A stretch of DNA of 64,000 bases from Octadecabacter temperatus (GTDB taxonomy: Bacteria > Pseudomonadota > Alphaproteobacteria > Rhodobacterales > Rhodobacteraceae). Position 1 is the first letter of the stretch. Each line of letters opens with the position of its first letter. Positions 53,089 to 62,573 of the stretch are shown one piece after another. The notes under the pieces are model-generated. The model saw nothing but the letters and a program-made list of their open reading frames with translations, was not told where the DNA came from and did no database searches. The position numbers were made by a program, and so were the translations under genes. The stretch covers positions 2,356,001 through 2,420,000 of the forward strand of contig NZ_CP012160.1 in NCBI RefSeq assembly GCF_001187845.1, read 5' to 3'.

Positions 53089-53986
53089 TTGCCGGCGCGC
53101 CGATCAAACGAACGCGCAGCCGCTTGATACGTCTTGGATCGGCCTCAACGACCTCGAACACAGGGCCTTCGGGATGCTGAATAACCTCTCCACGTGCAGG
53201 AACGTGACCTGCAAGCATGAACACAAGACCACCAAGCGTGTCGATTTCTTCTTCGTCAATCTCTGGATGCTCCGTTAACGGCATACCGATCTCGGCTTCG
53301 AATTCGTCCAGTGGTGCCTTGGATTCCGCCATGTAAACGCCCGCCTTTTCCAGCACCCACAATGCATCCTCGTCGGCGTCATGCTCGTCTTCAATCTCAC
53401 CAACGACTTGCTCAAGCAGGTCCTCAATGGTCACGAGCCCGTCGGTGCCGCCGTATTCATCGATGACCAACGCCATATGAATGCGTTCAGCCTGCATTTT
53501 TTGCAGCAATACACCAAGCGGCATAGAGGGAGGAACGAACAACAGGTTACGTCCCAATTCACGCAGATCGAATGACTTTGACTTACCGTTAAAGCCATAC
53601 TTCAAAGCAAAATCTTTGAGGTTCACAAAGCCAATTGGCGTGTCCAATGTGCCATCAAACACAGGCAGACGCGTCAACCCTTTTTCACGGAACACTTGCA
53701 CCAGATCATCGCGGCTGATGGTCACCGGAACGGCAACGATGTCGGCCTTTGGGATCATCACATCTTCCACGCGCTTGCGGCGCAGGTTGATCATCCCTCG
53801 CGTTTCTAGCTGCGGGGCATAGCCCGCGACCGGCGCGATATCTTCGGGGGTGTCTGAAGGGCTGAGCGCCTCAACAATGCGGCCAAAAAAGCCGCGCTCA
53901 CTCGTCTGTTCTTCTGTGTCTAACTGCGCGCTTTGCGCCGCGCTAGATGGTCCGTCGTTCGTGTCGCCCATTGTCTCCAAATCCAA
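53081..53986 (-). CDS. CBS-domain protein of the CorC/HlyC family
   Basis: A protein of 301 residues. Two CBS domains (VEDVMIPKADIVAVP and GFVNLKDFALKYG; MPLGVLLQKMQAERIHMALVIDEYGGTDGLVT) and a C-terminal CorC_HlyC domain (about 215-295). The N-terminal membrane domain of longer relatives is absent, so it is a CorC-type cytoplasmic protein. Relatives are linked to magnesium and cobalt efflux. It is in the ybeY-corC-lnt cluster. Confidence 0.92.
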   Translation of the reverse strand: MDLETMGDTNDGPSSAAQSAQLDTEEQTSERGFFGRIVEALSPSDTPEDIAPVAGYAPQLETRGMINLRRKRVEDVMIPKADIVAVPVTISRDDLVQVFREKGLTRLPVFDGTLDTPIGFVNLKDFALKYGFNGKSKSFDLRELGRNLLFVPPSMPLGVLLQKMQAERIHMALVIDEYGGTDGLVTIEDLLEQVVGEIEDEHDADEDALWVLEKAGVYMAESKAPLDEFEAEIGMPLTEHPEIDEEEIDTLGGLVFMLAGHVPARGEVIQHPEGPVFEVVEADPRRIKRLRVRLIGAPASG

Positions 53987-54021
53987 AATAGGTCGCTTTG
54001 CGTGCGACCAAGAAGCTGTCC

Positions 54022-54513
54022 TTACGAATATGGGTCAGAGATGTCCAGTTTACCAAGGATTTCTGCCTCTAAACCCTCCATTAACTGTGCATCTTTATCC
54101 CGCATATGGTCAAATCCCAACAAATGAAGGGTTCCGTGAACGATTAAATGCGTCACATGGTCGGCAAACGGTTTGCCAGCCTCGGCGGCTTCACGCGCAC
54201 ATGTGTCATATGAAATCGCGATATCGCCCAATTCGCTGTCCACCGGAAGACTTGGCGGGATCGGTTGGTCGCCATCCTGTTCCGCCCCGCGTTCATCCGA
54301 TGGCCACGATAGCACGTTTGTCGCCGTCCCTTTTTCGCGAAAATCCGCATTGAGGGCCGCGATGCGGGTGTCACCGCAGGCCAGAATACTGATTTCAAAT
54401 TCGGACGGGTCCAAGCCGATACCCGCTAGCGCCGCATCACATGCGATTTGGACCAAAGGCTCAAGTGTGGCCCATCGGTCGTCTTCTATCAGGATGTCAA
54501 TTTGTGCTGTCAC
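54022..54513 (-). CDS. ybeY: Endoribonuclease YbeY, rRNA maturation factor
   Basis: A protein of 163 residues; the GTG at 54513 begins [14 protein letters not shown] and gives the usual family length. The zinc site [15 protein letters not shown] (HGxxHLxGxDH) is intact, and NVLSWPSDE is conserved. It is involved in 16S rRNA processing. No ribosome site is clear; a GC hairpin lies just upstream. Confidence 0.94.
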   Translation of the reverse strand: MTAQIDILIEDDRWATLEPLVQIACDAALAGIGLDPSEFEISILACGDTRIAALNADFREKGTATNVLSWPSDERGAEQDGDQPIPPSLPVDSELGDIAISYDTCAREAAEAGKPFADHVTHLIVHGTLHLLGFDHMRDKDAQLMEGLEAEILGKLDISDPYS

Positions 54514-54523
54514 GGACGCACAA

Positions 54524-54539
54524 CGGGGGCCAGCCCCCG
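54524..54539 (-). other. GC-rich hairpin at the ybeY start
   Basis: CGGGGG-CCAG-CCCCCG pairs over 6 bp with a 4-base loop, about 11 bases before the ybeY GTG. It could lower ribosome access or terminate part of the phoH transcript. No T-run is present. Confidence 0.45.
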
Positions 54540-54588
54540 CACCCCCAGGATATTTATTAAACAAAAGCAAAGGTAAGAAAGAATGGGG

Positions 54589-55602
54589 CTACTTGGGGTC
54601 ATCGGCTTCGTAGGCTTCGATGATCGCGGCGACGAGCGGATGGCGCACCACGTCTTTTGAAGTGAAGTAATTGAAGTCGATCTTTGAAATGCCCGCAAGA
54701 AGGCGTTCAGCATCCCGCAAGCCAGAACTTACACCGCGCGGCAGATCAATCTGGGTGCGGTCGCCTGTGATCACCATGCGAGAGCCTTCGCCAAGTCGCG
54801 TGAGGAACATTTTCATCTGCATCGTTGTGGCGTTCTGCGCCTCATCAAGAACAACGAAAGCACGCGCCAGTGTTCGACCGCGCATAAAAGCGAGAGGCGC
54901 GATTTCGATCTTCTTTTCTTCGATCAGCTTTTCTACCTGCTTTTGTGGCAGGAAGTCATTCAGCGCGTCATAAAGCGGCTGCATGTAGGGATCGACTTTG
55001 TCCTTCATATCACCAGGCAAATACCCCAGTTTTTCACCCGCTTCGACAGCAGGGCGGCTGAGAATGATCTTGTCTACGTGCCCGCCAATAAACAGGTTTA
55101 CGCCAACAGCGACTGCAAGATACGTTTTGCCCGTCCCTGCAGGACCGATGCCAAAGGCCAGCTCATTTTTGAACAAGGATTTCACGTAGGCTTTTTGCGC
55201 TTCAGTGCGCGGCTCAACCATCTTTTTGCGGGTTTTGATTTCGACGCGATCCCCCACGCCAAGATCCATCTGGTCACCAACTGCAGGCACCGTGCCCTTT
55301 TCGGAAACGCCCATGCGCACTTCACGGTCAATATCAGCAGGTTCAACGGCGCGGCCTGCCTCTAAGCGCTCGTATAGGGATGTAAGAACCTCAGCCGCTT
55401 CTTTCTGTGCGTCAGGTTCCCCGTGAATGGACAGCTGGTTGCCCCGACGAACGACTTGAACGCCTAGCTTTTGTTCGACATCCGCCAAATTTCGATCATG
55501 TTCCCCGCAAAGATCGATCAGTAGGAAGTTGTCTGGAAATTCCAACACTTCAGGGGCTGCATCGATTTCGTAAGCGGTCGGGGTTTTGGTGGTTGTAGCC
55601 AA
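54589..55602 (-). CDS. PhoH-like ATPase (YbeZ type)
   Basis: A protein of 337 residues. P-loop GIGPAGTGKTYLAVAVG, then RPAVEAGEKLGYLPGD, Walker B FVVLDEAQNAT and ITGDRTQIDLP. The N-terminal KH-like part (about 20-90) is usual for this branch. It is encoded with ybeY, consistent with the YbeZ-YbeY pair in RNA metabolism. The terminator at 55675 lies upstream. Confidence 0.94.
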   Translation of the reverse strand: MATTTKTPTAYEIDAAPEVLEFPDNFLLIDLCGEHDRNLADVEQKLGVQVVRRGNQLSIHGEPDAQKEAAEVLTSLYERLEAGRAVEPADIDREVRMGVSEKGTVPAVGDQMDLGVGDRVEIKTRKKMVEPRTEAQKAYVKSLFKNELAFGIGPAGTGKTYLAVAVGVNLFIGGHVDKIILSRPAVEAGEKLGYLPGDMKDKVDPYMQPLYDALNDFLPQKQVEKLIEEKKIEIAPLAFMRGRTLARAFVVLDEAQNATTMQMKMFLTRLGEGSRMVITGDRTQIDLPRGVSSGLRDAERLLAGISKIDFNYFTSKDVVRHPLVAAIIEAYEADDPK

Positions 55603-55674
55603 TCAACTCTCCGGTGTTTGAGGTTTCTTCAATGGTGCAGCCTCAAGCGCCAACGTGCAAGCCGATTCTAGAAC

Positions 55675-55704
55675 GAAAAAGGGCCGCAGATTTCGCTGCG
55701 GCCC
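55675..55704 (-). terminator. Rho-independent terminator of the ompA-like/lipoprotein genes
   Basis: GGGCCGCAG and CTGCGGCCC form a perfect 9 bp stem; on the minus strand TTTTT follows. Confidence 0.88.
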
Positions 55705-55726
55705 TCTTCAAACTCTAATTCCAGTA

Positions 55727-56158
55727 CTAGTGGTGCGGTTCGGAAACCGGATGAACCGTATGGAAGTGGCCAGTCGTTGTACGAACTGGTACTTGCTGTA
55801 CGCTCACAGGAACTGGTTCACCAGGAACGCGGTCTGCAATTCCAGGTGTGCCACTTTCGTAAGGGCCGTAAACGACGCCAGGCTCACCAACACAAACTGG
55901 CAGACCGGACACCGGATCAAGGCGGTTGGATGCACGGCCTTCGATGCCGTCATCAATTACCCATGCCTGACAACCGTCTGGCGTAACAGCAATACCTGCA
56001 ACGTCATTAAGGTGGCCATCAGAGTCACGACCAAGGTCGCCGGCTACAGCGATGTAATCATTTGGACCTTGTATGGTACGCGTACCTTCAAACCCACCAC
56101 ACGCAGAGAGGCTAAGCACAGCCATACCGAGTGAAACTTTTGTAATATTGATCATCAT
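55727..56158 (-). CDS. Small lipoprotein with a Cys-containing module shared with its neighbour
   Basis: A protein of 143 residues; the ATG at 56158 overlaps the stop of the upstream gene (TAATG). The signal ends with lipobox LSAC at 17-20. The module at 59-89, TPDGCQAWVIDDGIEGRASNRL then PVSGLPVC, aligns with residues 46-76 of the OmpA-like neighbour (PDGCxxW..D.G.E...NRLxPxxGxPVC). The C-terminal 50 residues are rich in Pro, Val and His. Its role is unknown; probably at the outer membrane or periplasm. Confidence 0.8.
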   Translation of the reverse strand: MMINITKVSLGMAVLSLSACGGFEGTRTIQGPNDYIAVAGDLGRDSDGHLNDVAGIAVTPDGCQAWVIDDGIEGRASNRLDPVSGLPVCVGEPGVVYGPYESGTPGIADRVPGEPVPVSVQQVPVRTTTGHFHTVHPVSEPHH

Positions 56159-56727
56159 TACCACCTGTAACAGATTACTTCGACGCGGCGGTTTTGAGCC
56201 ATGCCAGCCGCAGAGTTGTTAGACGCAATCGGACGCGTTTCGCCAAAACCGATTTCACGCTCAATTACAGCACCAACGCTGCGACCTACATTTGCAACTG
56301 CGCGGGCGCGGTGCTCTGACAGGGTCTGGTTGTAGCTGTTGGAGGCACGGCTGTCTGTGTGTCCATAGACCGCGTAGCCGGAAACTCCATTTTGGTTAAA
56401 CACCTGCTGAAGTCGCTGACGTGCTGAATCAGTCAACTGGTGGCTATCCGTGTGGAACATAGAATCTGTTTCACCCGTAAAGCAGGTTTCAATCTTCATA
56501 CAAACAGGACGACCTGTTTCTGGATTCAAACGGTTAACTTGATACTGCTCAAAGCCACCATCGGCCATCCAGTGCATACAACCATCAGGGTCAATCCAGA
56601 TACCCCATTGAATACGGCCTACTTGTTCGCCGCGCGCCGCTTGTTGCGAGAACGCTGGCGTCGCCAAAACGCTTATAGCGGCTACGGCCGCTAAACTGCG
56701 CTTCAAAGTTCTAATTAAGTGTCGCAT
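56158..56727 (-). CDS. OmpA-family protein
   Basis: A protein of 189 residues with a signal peptide ending near AFS. Residues 46-76 are the Cys module shared with the lipoprotein downstream. Residues 85-185 are an OmpA-like peptidoglycan-binding domain (VYGHTDSRASNSYNQTLSEHRARAV, GFGETRPIASN, NRRVEVICYRW). No beta-barrel is present, so it is a periplasmic anchor. It is first of a two-gene operon. Confidence 0.9.
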   Translation of the reverse strand: MRHLIRTLKRSLAAVAAISVLATPAFSQQAARGEQVGRIQWGIWIDPDGCMHWMADGGFEQYQVNRLNPETGRPVCMKIETCFTGETDSMFHTDSHQLTDSARQRLQQVFNQNGVSGYAVYGHTDSRASNSYNQTLSEHRARAVANVGRSVGAVIEREIGFGETRPIASNNSAAGMAQNRRVEVICYRW

Positions 56728-57044
56728 GACACACCCCTTTCACTGACTGTTGCCGGTCGGGATCCCACCCGCCCTGCTTTACTTGTCTTCTCACTAAGTT
56801 CTGTCACCGCCCAATCCGTTTTCGGTCAAACCGAAGGAAGACTAAGATGCCCCCCAATTGTCGTAACGTCACATTATCTGCTAATGGATAACAAATTTTA
56901 GACATATTGGAAGAACTAATCACCACATATTGTAGCTAAACGCGCTACAAAAGAAGTGAATTGGGCTGATTGTTGCAAGAAGTCACAGTATTCGGCCCCG
57001 GTCTTCAGAAGCTTAACTAAGCATCGTCTAGGACCGGTTTGACG
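56728..57044. other. Region between miaB and the OmpA-like gene (317 bp)
   Basis: No gene. TTCGGT-CAA-ACCGAA at 56821-56835 is a perfect inverted repeat, about 95 bp upstream of the OmpA-like start and a candidate operator for that two-gene operon. Positions 56880-56990 are AT-rich with no other recognisable feature. Confidence 0.45.
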
Positions 57045-58352
57045 TTAAACAATTTCGCCGCCAAGCGAGTTTCTTTCAGTCTTTACAACCCTAACATCAC
57101 GTAGGTCACCAATCGCAACGTCTGTCGTGTCCGCAAAAACCGCGTGAAGGTACTCGGATTTACCGATCATCTGCCCTGTTTCCCGGCCGTGCTTTTCGAA
57201 AAGCACCTTAACAGTCCGCCCGACCATAGATTTTTGGATGTCATATTGCTGCTCGCTCAACAGGGATTGAAGGCGATGCAAGCGATCCAATTTCACGTCT
57301 TCTTCAACCTGCGCGCGCTCCGCTGCTGGCGTGCCTGGGCGTGTAGAATACTTGAATGAATAGGCCTGCCCGTAGCCGACTGTGCGAACCAAATCCATTG
57401 TGTCTTCAAAATCCGCCTCAGTTTCGCCGGGGAAGCCGACAATGAAGTCGCCTGACAGCAGCAAATCGGGTCGCGCTGCCCGAATGCGTTCGATCAATTT
57501 AAAATACTGGTCGCGCGTGTGCTTGCGGTTCATCGCCTTAAGCACTTTGTCGGAACCGGACTGAACCGGCAAATGCAAGTAAGGCATCAACTTGTCACAA
57601 GTGCCATGCGCATCAATCAAGGCATCATCCATATCGTTGGGATGGGACGTGGTGAAACGAATGCGTTCCAGCCCGTCAACCTTGTCCAGCTCCCAGATCA
57701 AGCCAGCAAGCCCACCGTCATGACCGTGATACGCATTTACGTTTTGGCCAAGCAGGGTGATTTCGCGCACGCCTGCCTCAACCAACTCCTGTGCTTCGCG
57801 GATGATGCGGTCCGATGGGCGCGAAACCTCGGCCCCACGCGTATATGGAACCACGCAGAACGCGCAAAACTTGTCGCAGCCTTCTTGGACAGTCAAAAAC
57901 GCGGTTGGTCCGCGTTTGGCCTTCGGGCGGGATTTGAGCGTTTCGAACTTATCGTCTTCAGGGAAATCCGTGTCCAACGCCGTTTCGCCACGGGCCAATG
58001 CGTCTTCCATTTGTGGCAGCCGGTGGTAGCTTTGTGGACCAACAACCAGATCGACCATGGGCTGGCGTTTCATGATTTCAGCGCCTTCAGCCTGCGCAAC
58101 GCAGCCCGCAACGCCAATTTTCAAGTCCGGGTTTGCCGTCTTGAACCCTTTTAGGCGTCCAAGTTCTGAGTAAATCTTTTCGGCCGCTTTTTCGCGAATA
58201 TGGCAGGTGTTCAGCAGGATCATATCCGCATCTTCCGGCTTATCCGTGGTCACGTAGCCCTTCCCGCCAAGGCTTTCAGCCATGCGTTCACTATCATAAA
58301 CATTCATCTGGCAGCCGTAGGTTTTGATGAACAGCTTTTTAGGGTCAGACAT
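57045..58352 (-). CDS. miaB: tRNA-2-methylthio-N6-dimethylallyladenosine synthase
   Basis: A protein of 435 residues starting [22 protein letters not shown]. The radical-SAM cluster motif is CDKFCAFC; the second cluster uses C14-like [18 protein letters not shown] and [11 protein letters not shown]. The TRAM domain ends the protein. It adds the methylthio group at A37 of tRNA. Confidence 0.96.
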   Translation of the reverse strand: MSDPKKLFIKTYGCQMNVYDSERMAESLGGKGYVTTDKPEDADMILLNTCHIREKAAEKIYSELGRLKGFKTANPDLKIGVAGCVAQAEGAEIMKRQPMVDLVVGPQSYHRLPQMEDALARGETALDTDFPEDDKFETLKSRPKAKRGPTAFLTVQEGCDKFCAFCVVPYTRGAEVSRPSDRIIREAQELVEAGVREITLLGQNVNAYHGHDGGLAGLIWELDKVDGLERIRFTTSHPNDMDDALIDAHGTCDKLMPYLHLPVQSGSDKVLKAMNRKHTRDQYFKLIERIRAARPDLLLSGDFIVGFPGETEADFEDTMDLVRTVGYGQAYSFKYSTRPGTPAAERAQVEEDVKLDRLHRLQSLLSEQQYDIQKSMVGRTVKVLFEKHGRETGQMIGKSEYLHAVFADTTDVAIGDLRDVRVVKTERNSLGGEIV

Positions 58353-58457
58353 GGGGAGGCCTCTCAATGGATCAGGGCCGCATTTAGCGCACCCCTACCC
58401 CGCTTGCAATGAAGTGCGAATTACCTGACATTGGCCGCAATCAGGCAGAGCATAACA

Positions 58458-59324
58458 ATGATCCATCACGACACCCTTCAAGCCTTCATCGCAGACGGCG
58501 CACCCTTGCTTAAAAAGGGACCGATCGCGCTCATTTTTGCGGAAGACGAAGTGGAATTAGACGCCACAATCCGCCACCACCTTGGCGCGGGCTTCAAGCA
58601 TGTAGTCGTCTTTGCGATGCCAGAATTTGAAGTCGCCGATGATGTAGCCAAAAATATCGTGCGGGTGAGCTACAATATGCTCGCCACCGCTGCGCTTGAA
58701 ACGGCGGTAAATGCAGTGATGGCTGCCACGGGCGACATCTGGATTTATTACTGCTTCAACGCCGAATTCCTGTTCTTCCCGTTTATTGAACACCGCACTG
58801 TCGGCGAAATGATTGCGTTCAACGTCGAAGAACGCCGCGACACGATCCTGTCTTATGTCGTAGATCTGTACACAGGCGATCTGTGGCAGAACACCAATGC
58901 TGTTAACATTGATGACGCGCACTTGGACAAAACTGGGTACTACGCGCTGGCCCGTAAAGACCGTTGGAACAACGACCTCGACCGCCAACTCGACTTTTTC
59001 GGTGGCTTACGTTGGCGCTTTGAAGAACACATCCCCGCGCCGCGCCGCCGCATCGACCGCGTCGCGATCTTTCGCAACCAACCGGGCTTGGTGTTTAATT
59101 CGGATCACACCTTCAATGAACCCGAATACAACACGTACGCGTGCCCGTGGCACAACAATATCACAGCGGCGATCTGCTCGTTCCGAACGGCCAAAGCCCT
59201 CAAACGCAATCCCGGCTCGACGTTTGAGATCGACACCTTCAAATGGCACAACTCAACTCAGTTTGAATGGCACAGCCAGCAGTTGCTGGATCTCGGATTG
59301 ATCGAACCTGGACAGTGGTTCTAA
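58458..59324 (+). CDS. Glycosyltransferase family 2-like protein
   Basis: A protein of 288 residues from the ATG at 58458. The N-terminus (GPIALIFAEDEVELDATIRHHLGAGF) fits the start of a GT2-like fold found in Rhodobacteraceae; IDRVAIFRNQPGLVFNSDHTFNEPEYN and NITAAICSFRTAKALKR lie later. A usual DxD motif is not clear, so activity is uncertain. It has no membrane segment. Located between miaB and a degenerate transposase-like gene. Confidence 0.65.
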   Translation: MIHHDTLQAFIADGAPLLKKGPIALIFAEDEVELDATIRHHLGAGFKHVVVFAMPEFEVADDVAKNIVRVSYNMLATAALETAVNAVMAATGDIWIYYCFNAEFLFFPFIEHRTVGEMIAFNVEERRDTILSYVVDLYTGDLWQNTNAVNIDDAHLDKTGYYALARKDRWNNDLDRQLDFFGGLRWRFEEHIPAPRRRIDRVAIFRNQPGLVFNSDHTFNEPEYNTYACPWHNNITAAICSFRTAKALKRNPGSTFEIDTFKWHNSTQFEWHSQQLLDLGLIEPGQWF

Positions 59325-59329
59325 GGCAA

Positions 59330-59812
59330 CTAAGCCACCGCGACTCCCATTTCGTCCCCTTGAGCCGTCCTTTTGTGGGCGGAACTATAGGGCCAATCAG
59401 CCGCGGCTTTCACGAGCCCAGCGCGCACAGGGGCTGCCTCGACAAAGGTGCGCCGAAGCGGCGCAACTGCCCCCGAAATTTCGATCACTTCTGTCTCAGC
59501 CGCCCAAACGTTGGTTTCGTTCCTGGGCGAATGGTGCTCAAACGCCGAACAAATCAGCTTAATCGCACCGCGCGTTCCAAAATTGGCATCCTGAAACAAG
59601 CACAAGAGCTGCATTTCGTTCGGAAGAACGACCGCCGCATCAATTGTAAAATCCCATCGTTGCTGCGCCAACGCCACACAATCGCGCAACAGGCGCACCT
59701 GACGCACGAGCAAATCGTCGCTAGCATTCGCCAATCGAAACGTCATTGCGACATATGTTGGACTAAAATTTTGGTTTGGGGCGGGGCAAAATTGCGGGGT
59801 GTGATGAGACAT
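59330..59812 (-). CDS. REP-associated tyrosine transposase-like protein with lost HUH motif
   Basis: A protein of 160 residues. The order FSPTYVAMTFRLAN, DLLVRQVRLLRDCVALA, VLPNEMQLLC, GAIKLICSAFEHHS and AGLVKAAADWPYSSAH follows RayT/Y1-transposase proteins. In active ones the metal-binding motif reads P-D-H-x-H; here it is PNEMQ, so both His are gone. The protein probably lacks nuclease activity. It may be a decaying or domesticated copy. No REP palindromes were noticed beside it. Confidence 0.65.
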   Translation of the reverse strand: MSHHTPQFCPAPNQNFSPTYVAMTFRLANASDDLLVRQVRLLRDCVALAQQRWDFTIDAAVVLPNEMQLLCLFQDANFGTRGAIKLICSAFEHHSPRNETNVWAAETEVIEISGAVAPLRRTFVEAAPVRAGLVKAAADWPYSSAHKRTAQGDEMGVAVA

Positions 59813-59860
59813 GCCCAATCTTGGACCATGCACCCTTAAAAAAATGTGAAACTGGTTAAA

Positions 59861-60289
59861 TCAGCTGCGGCGCAACCGGATCACAACATCAACAGACGCA
59901 ATTTCAGCACCCATTGGTGCATCCGGCACCCGTGCGATTTCCAATTGGTCCGCTGGCGCATCCGACAGACGGTTCTCGTCTTCCCAATAGAAATGCGGGT
60001 GGTCCGACATGTTTGTGTCGAAATAGGATTTTGACCCATCTACGGTAATTTCACGCAACAATCCCGCATCGCAAAACGCGCGCAAAGTGTTGTAGACGGT
60101 TGCGAGGGACACTTTTTCCTTGGTCCCAGCCGCCGCATCAAACAGGCTTTCTGCTGTGACATGGCGATCTTTGCCGTCCCCAACAAGCAATCCAGCCAAG
60201 GCCATACGTTGACGTGTCGGGCGCAATCCTGCCCCTGCCAGCCAAATTGCCCCACGATCTGTCGCGCTATGTGTTGATACGTCCGTCAT
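59861..60289 (-). CDS. irr: Iron response regulator Irr (Fur family)
   Basis: A protein of 142 residues. Helix-turn-helix with LRPTRQRMALAGLLV and SLATVYNTLRAFCDAGLLREI; the HPHFYWEDENRLSD segment carries the metal/heme site in place of the full Fur zinc set. It is a Fur-superfamily repressor that responds to iron through heme. It lies divergent from fabA, as in many Rhodobacteraceae. Confidence 0.9.
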   Translation of the reverse strand: MTDVSTHSATDRGAIWLAGAGLRPTRQRMALAGLLVGDGKDRHVTAESLFDAAAGTKEKVSLATVYNTLRAFCDAGLLREITVDGSKSYFDTNMSDHPHFYWEDENRLSDAPADQLEIARVPDAPMGAEIASVDVVIRLRRS

Positions 60290-60315
60290 ATGTCGGTCCT
60301 AAGTCTTGATACCCT

Positions 60316-60345
60316 ATAATATGGGACAAACCCGCAAGCATTCAA
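60316..60345 (-). promoter_or_regulatory. Candidate irr promoter
   Basis: On the minus strand TTGAAT (60345-60340) and TATTAT (60321-60316) are 18 bp apart and about 27 bp before the irr start. Good spacing but only six-base matches; a rightward TATAAT at 60315 overlaps it. Confidence 0.4.
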
Positions 60346-60460
60346 TCTTTAATGCGAATTACGCAATACACACGGCCCTACGTGGCGCCACCCTTGCCCT
60401 TAATCGACGCGGGATGCTAGGACCATTCCCAAGTACAACTCCACAGGGAAGACAGGCACC

Positions 60461-60970
60461 ATGAGCGAATATCCATCAAGTTTTGACCGCGAAGACCTTC
60501 TGAAATGCGCGCGTGGCGAACTGTTTGGCGAAGGCAACGCCCAGCTTCCTGAGCCACCGATGCTGATGATGGATCGCATTACAGACATCTCAGGTGACGG
60601 CGGCGCGCATGGCAAAGGCCACGTTCTGGCTGAGTTCGATATCAAGCCTGACCTGTGGTTCTTTGACTGCCACTTCCCCGGCAACCCGATCATGCCCGGC
60701 TGCCTTGGCCTAGATGGTCTGTGGCAGCTGACCGGCTTCAACCTCGGCTGGCGCGGCTGGACAGGTCGCGGCTATGCACTGGGTGTTGGCGAGATCAAAC
60801 TCAAGGCTATGGTGCGCCCTGACGCCAAGCTGCTGACGTATAAAATTGACTTCACCAAAGCCATCCAAACCCGCCGCCTGACGATGGGCGTTGCTGACGG
60901 CATCGTCGAAGTAGACGGCGAATTGGCCTATGAGGTTAAGGATATGAAAGTGGCGTTGAGCGAGAGTTGA
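60461..60970 (+). CDS. fabA: 3-hydroxydecanoyl-[ACP] dehydratase/isomerase
   Basis: A protein of 169 residues. The catalytic His is in [14 protein letters not shown] and Asp in LGLDGLWQL. It dehydrates hydroxyacyl-ACP and isomerises to the cis-3 form, starting unsaturated fatty acid synthesis with FabB. It is divergent from irr and heads fabA-(small membrane gene)-fabB-fabI. Confidence 0.97.
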   Translation: MSEYPSSFDREDLLKCARGELFGEGNAQLPEPPMLMMDRITDISGDGGAHGKGHVLAEFDIKPDLWFFDCHFPGNPIMPGCLGLDGLWQLTGFNLGWRGWTGRGYALGVGEIKLKAMVRPDAKLLTYKIDFTKAIQTRRLTMGVADGIVEVDGELAYEVKDMKVALSES

Positions 60971-60983
60971 GGTCAACACCGCT

Positions 60984-61244
60984 ATGTTTGAAAAACTACA
61001 ATACAAAAGTCCCCTTTTGATTGCGTCGAGCTTGGTATTCGGTTTCATTTTTTACGTGGGGTTCCGCATGCAATCTGGTGAAAGCATGGGGGGCAATCGT
61101 GGCGTCATGCGTTGGATCGCTGAAGCGTTAAACTGGCTGACCGACGCGGTTGGCCCTGCCCTAGCGGGATACGGGATCATGGGGCTAGCCGTCTTCGGTG
61201 GCACGTTTGTTGCGATATGGATTTGGCGCGATCCTCTGATGTGA
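60984..61244 (+). CDS. Small membrane protein between fabA and fabB
   Basis: A protein of 86 residues with two hydrophobic segments (LLIASSLVFGFIFYVGF and GYGIMGLAVFGGTFVAIWIW). No known family. It begins 13 bp after fabA and is probably co-transcribed. Confidence 0.7.
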   Translation: MFEKLQYKSPLLIASSLVFGFIFYVGFRMQSGESMGGNRGVMRWIAEALNWLTDAVGPALAGYGIMGLAVFGGTFVAIWIWRDPLM

Positions 61245-61340
61245 TATGTGGTTAACCTCTTCTGAAAGACTGCTTTAACCCCCACTTGCCCCGCTCCCCC
61301 TCCTCCCATACACCTAAGAAAACACTACTAAGGAGCAGCC

Positions 61341-62570
61341 ATGCGTCGTGTCGTCATAACAGGAATGGGTATCGTTTCCCCTATCGGGAACAACGTAGCC
61401 GAAGTTGATGCAGCTTTGCGGGCTGGTAAATCCGGTATCGTTGCGTCTGAGGAAATGAAGGAACACGGGTTCCGCTCTCAGGTTGCGGGTACGCTCAAGA
61501 TCGACATCAAAGAACACGTCGACAAGCGCACACTGCGCTTCATGGGGCCTGGTGCTGCTTACGCACACATTGCCATGGGCCAAGCGATTGAAGATGCTGG
61601 CCTAACCGAGGATGACGTTGTGAACCCGATGACGGGTCTAATTGCAGGTTCTGGCGGACCAAGCACGTCTGCGATGTATGCGGCACATAAGGTTGTTGAA
61701 ACCACAGGCGCCACCAAGCGCATCGGCCCGTTTGCGGTTCCAAAGACAATGTCTTCGACCGTATCAGCGAACCTTGCCACGGCCTACAAGATCAAAGGCA
61801 TGAACTTTTCGATCACGTCGGCCTGTTCCACGTCCTTGCACTGCATCGGCATGGCCGCACAGCAGATCGCGCTGGGCACGCAGGACATTATGTTCGGCGG
61901 CGGCGGTGAAGAACTGGACTGGACGCTGTCCTGCCTGTTCGATGCGATGGGTGCGATGTCGTCCAAGTATAACGATGCCCCCGAAACAGCGTCCCGCGCT
62001 TTTGACGCAAACCGCGACGGGTTTGTCATTGCAGGTGGCGGCGCGATGGTGGTTCTGGAATCCCTAGATGGTGCCCTAGCACGCGGCGCGAAAATCTACG
62101 CCGAAGTCACGGGCTTTGCGGCCACATCAGACGGCGCTGATATGGTTGCCCCGTCCGGTGAAGGCGGCGAACGTGCGATGCGTGGTGCACTGAAAACCCT
62201 GCCCGAAGGCCGCGAAGTCAGCTACATCAACGCCCACGGCACATCCACGCCAGTTGGTGACGTTGGCGAAGTCGAAGCCGTGCGCCGTGTCTTTGGCGAA
62301 GGTTCCACACCCCCAATTTCATCCACCAAATCCATGACGGGTCATTCCCAAGGCGCCACGGGCGCGCAAGAAGCCGTCTATTGCTTGCTGGCGCTACAGG
62401 GCGATTACATCATCCCGTCCATCAACGTCGAAACGCTGGACCCAGCGCTCGACCCATCCGAAATCGCGACCGAATTCAAAGCCGACGCAGGCCTCGACAC
62501 GGTCATGACAAATTCCTTCGGCTTCGGGGGCACGAATGGCTCTATGTTGCTGTCAAAGTATAAAGGGTAA
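61341..62570 (+). CDS. fabB: Beta-ketoacyl-ACP synthase I
   Basis: A protein of 409 residues. Catalytic Cys is in TSACSTSLHCIG, His in INAHGTSTPVGDV and SMTGHSQGATG. The sequence has the FabB pattern rather than FabF (VITGMGIVSPIGNN; length 409). It elongates unsaturated acyl chains. Confidence 0.95.
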   Translation: MRRVVITGMGIVSPIGNNVAEVDAALRAGKSGIVASEEMKEHGFRSQVAGTLKIDIKEHVDKRTLRFMGPGAAYAHIAMGQAIEDAGLTEDDVVNPMTGLIAGSGGPSTSAMYAAHKVVETTGATKRIGPFAVPKTMSSTVSANLATAYKIKGMNFSITSACSTSLHCIGMAAQQIALGTQDIMFGGGGEELDWTLSCLFDAMGAMSSKYNDAPETASRAFDANRDGFVIAGGGAMVVLESLDGALARGAKIYAEVTGFAATSDGADMVAPSGEGGERAMRGALKTLPEGREVSYINAHGTSTPVGDVGEVEAVRRVFGEGSTPPISSTKSMTGHSQGATGAQEAVYCLLALQGDYIIPSINVETLDPALDPSEIATEFKADAGLDTVMTNSFGFGGTNGSMLLSKYKG

Positions 62571-62573
62571 GCC

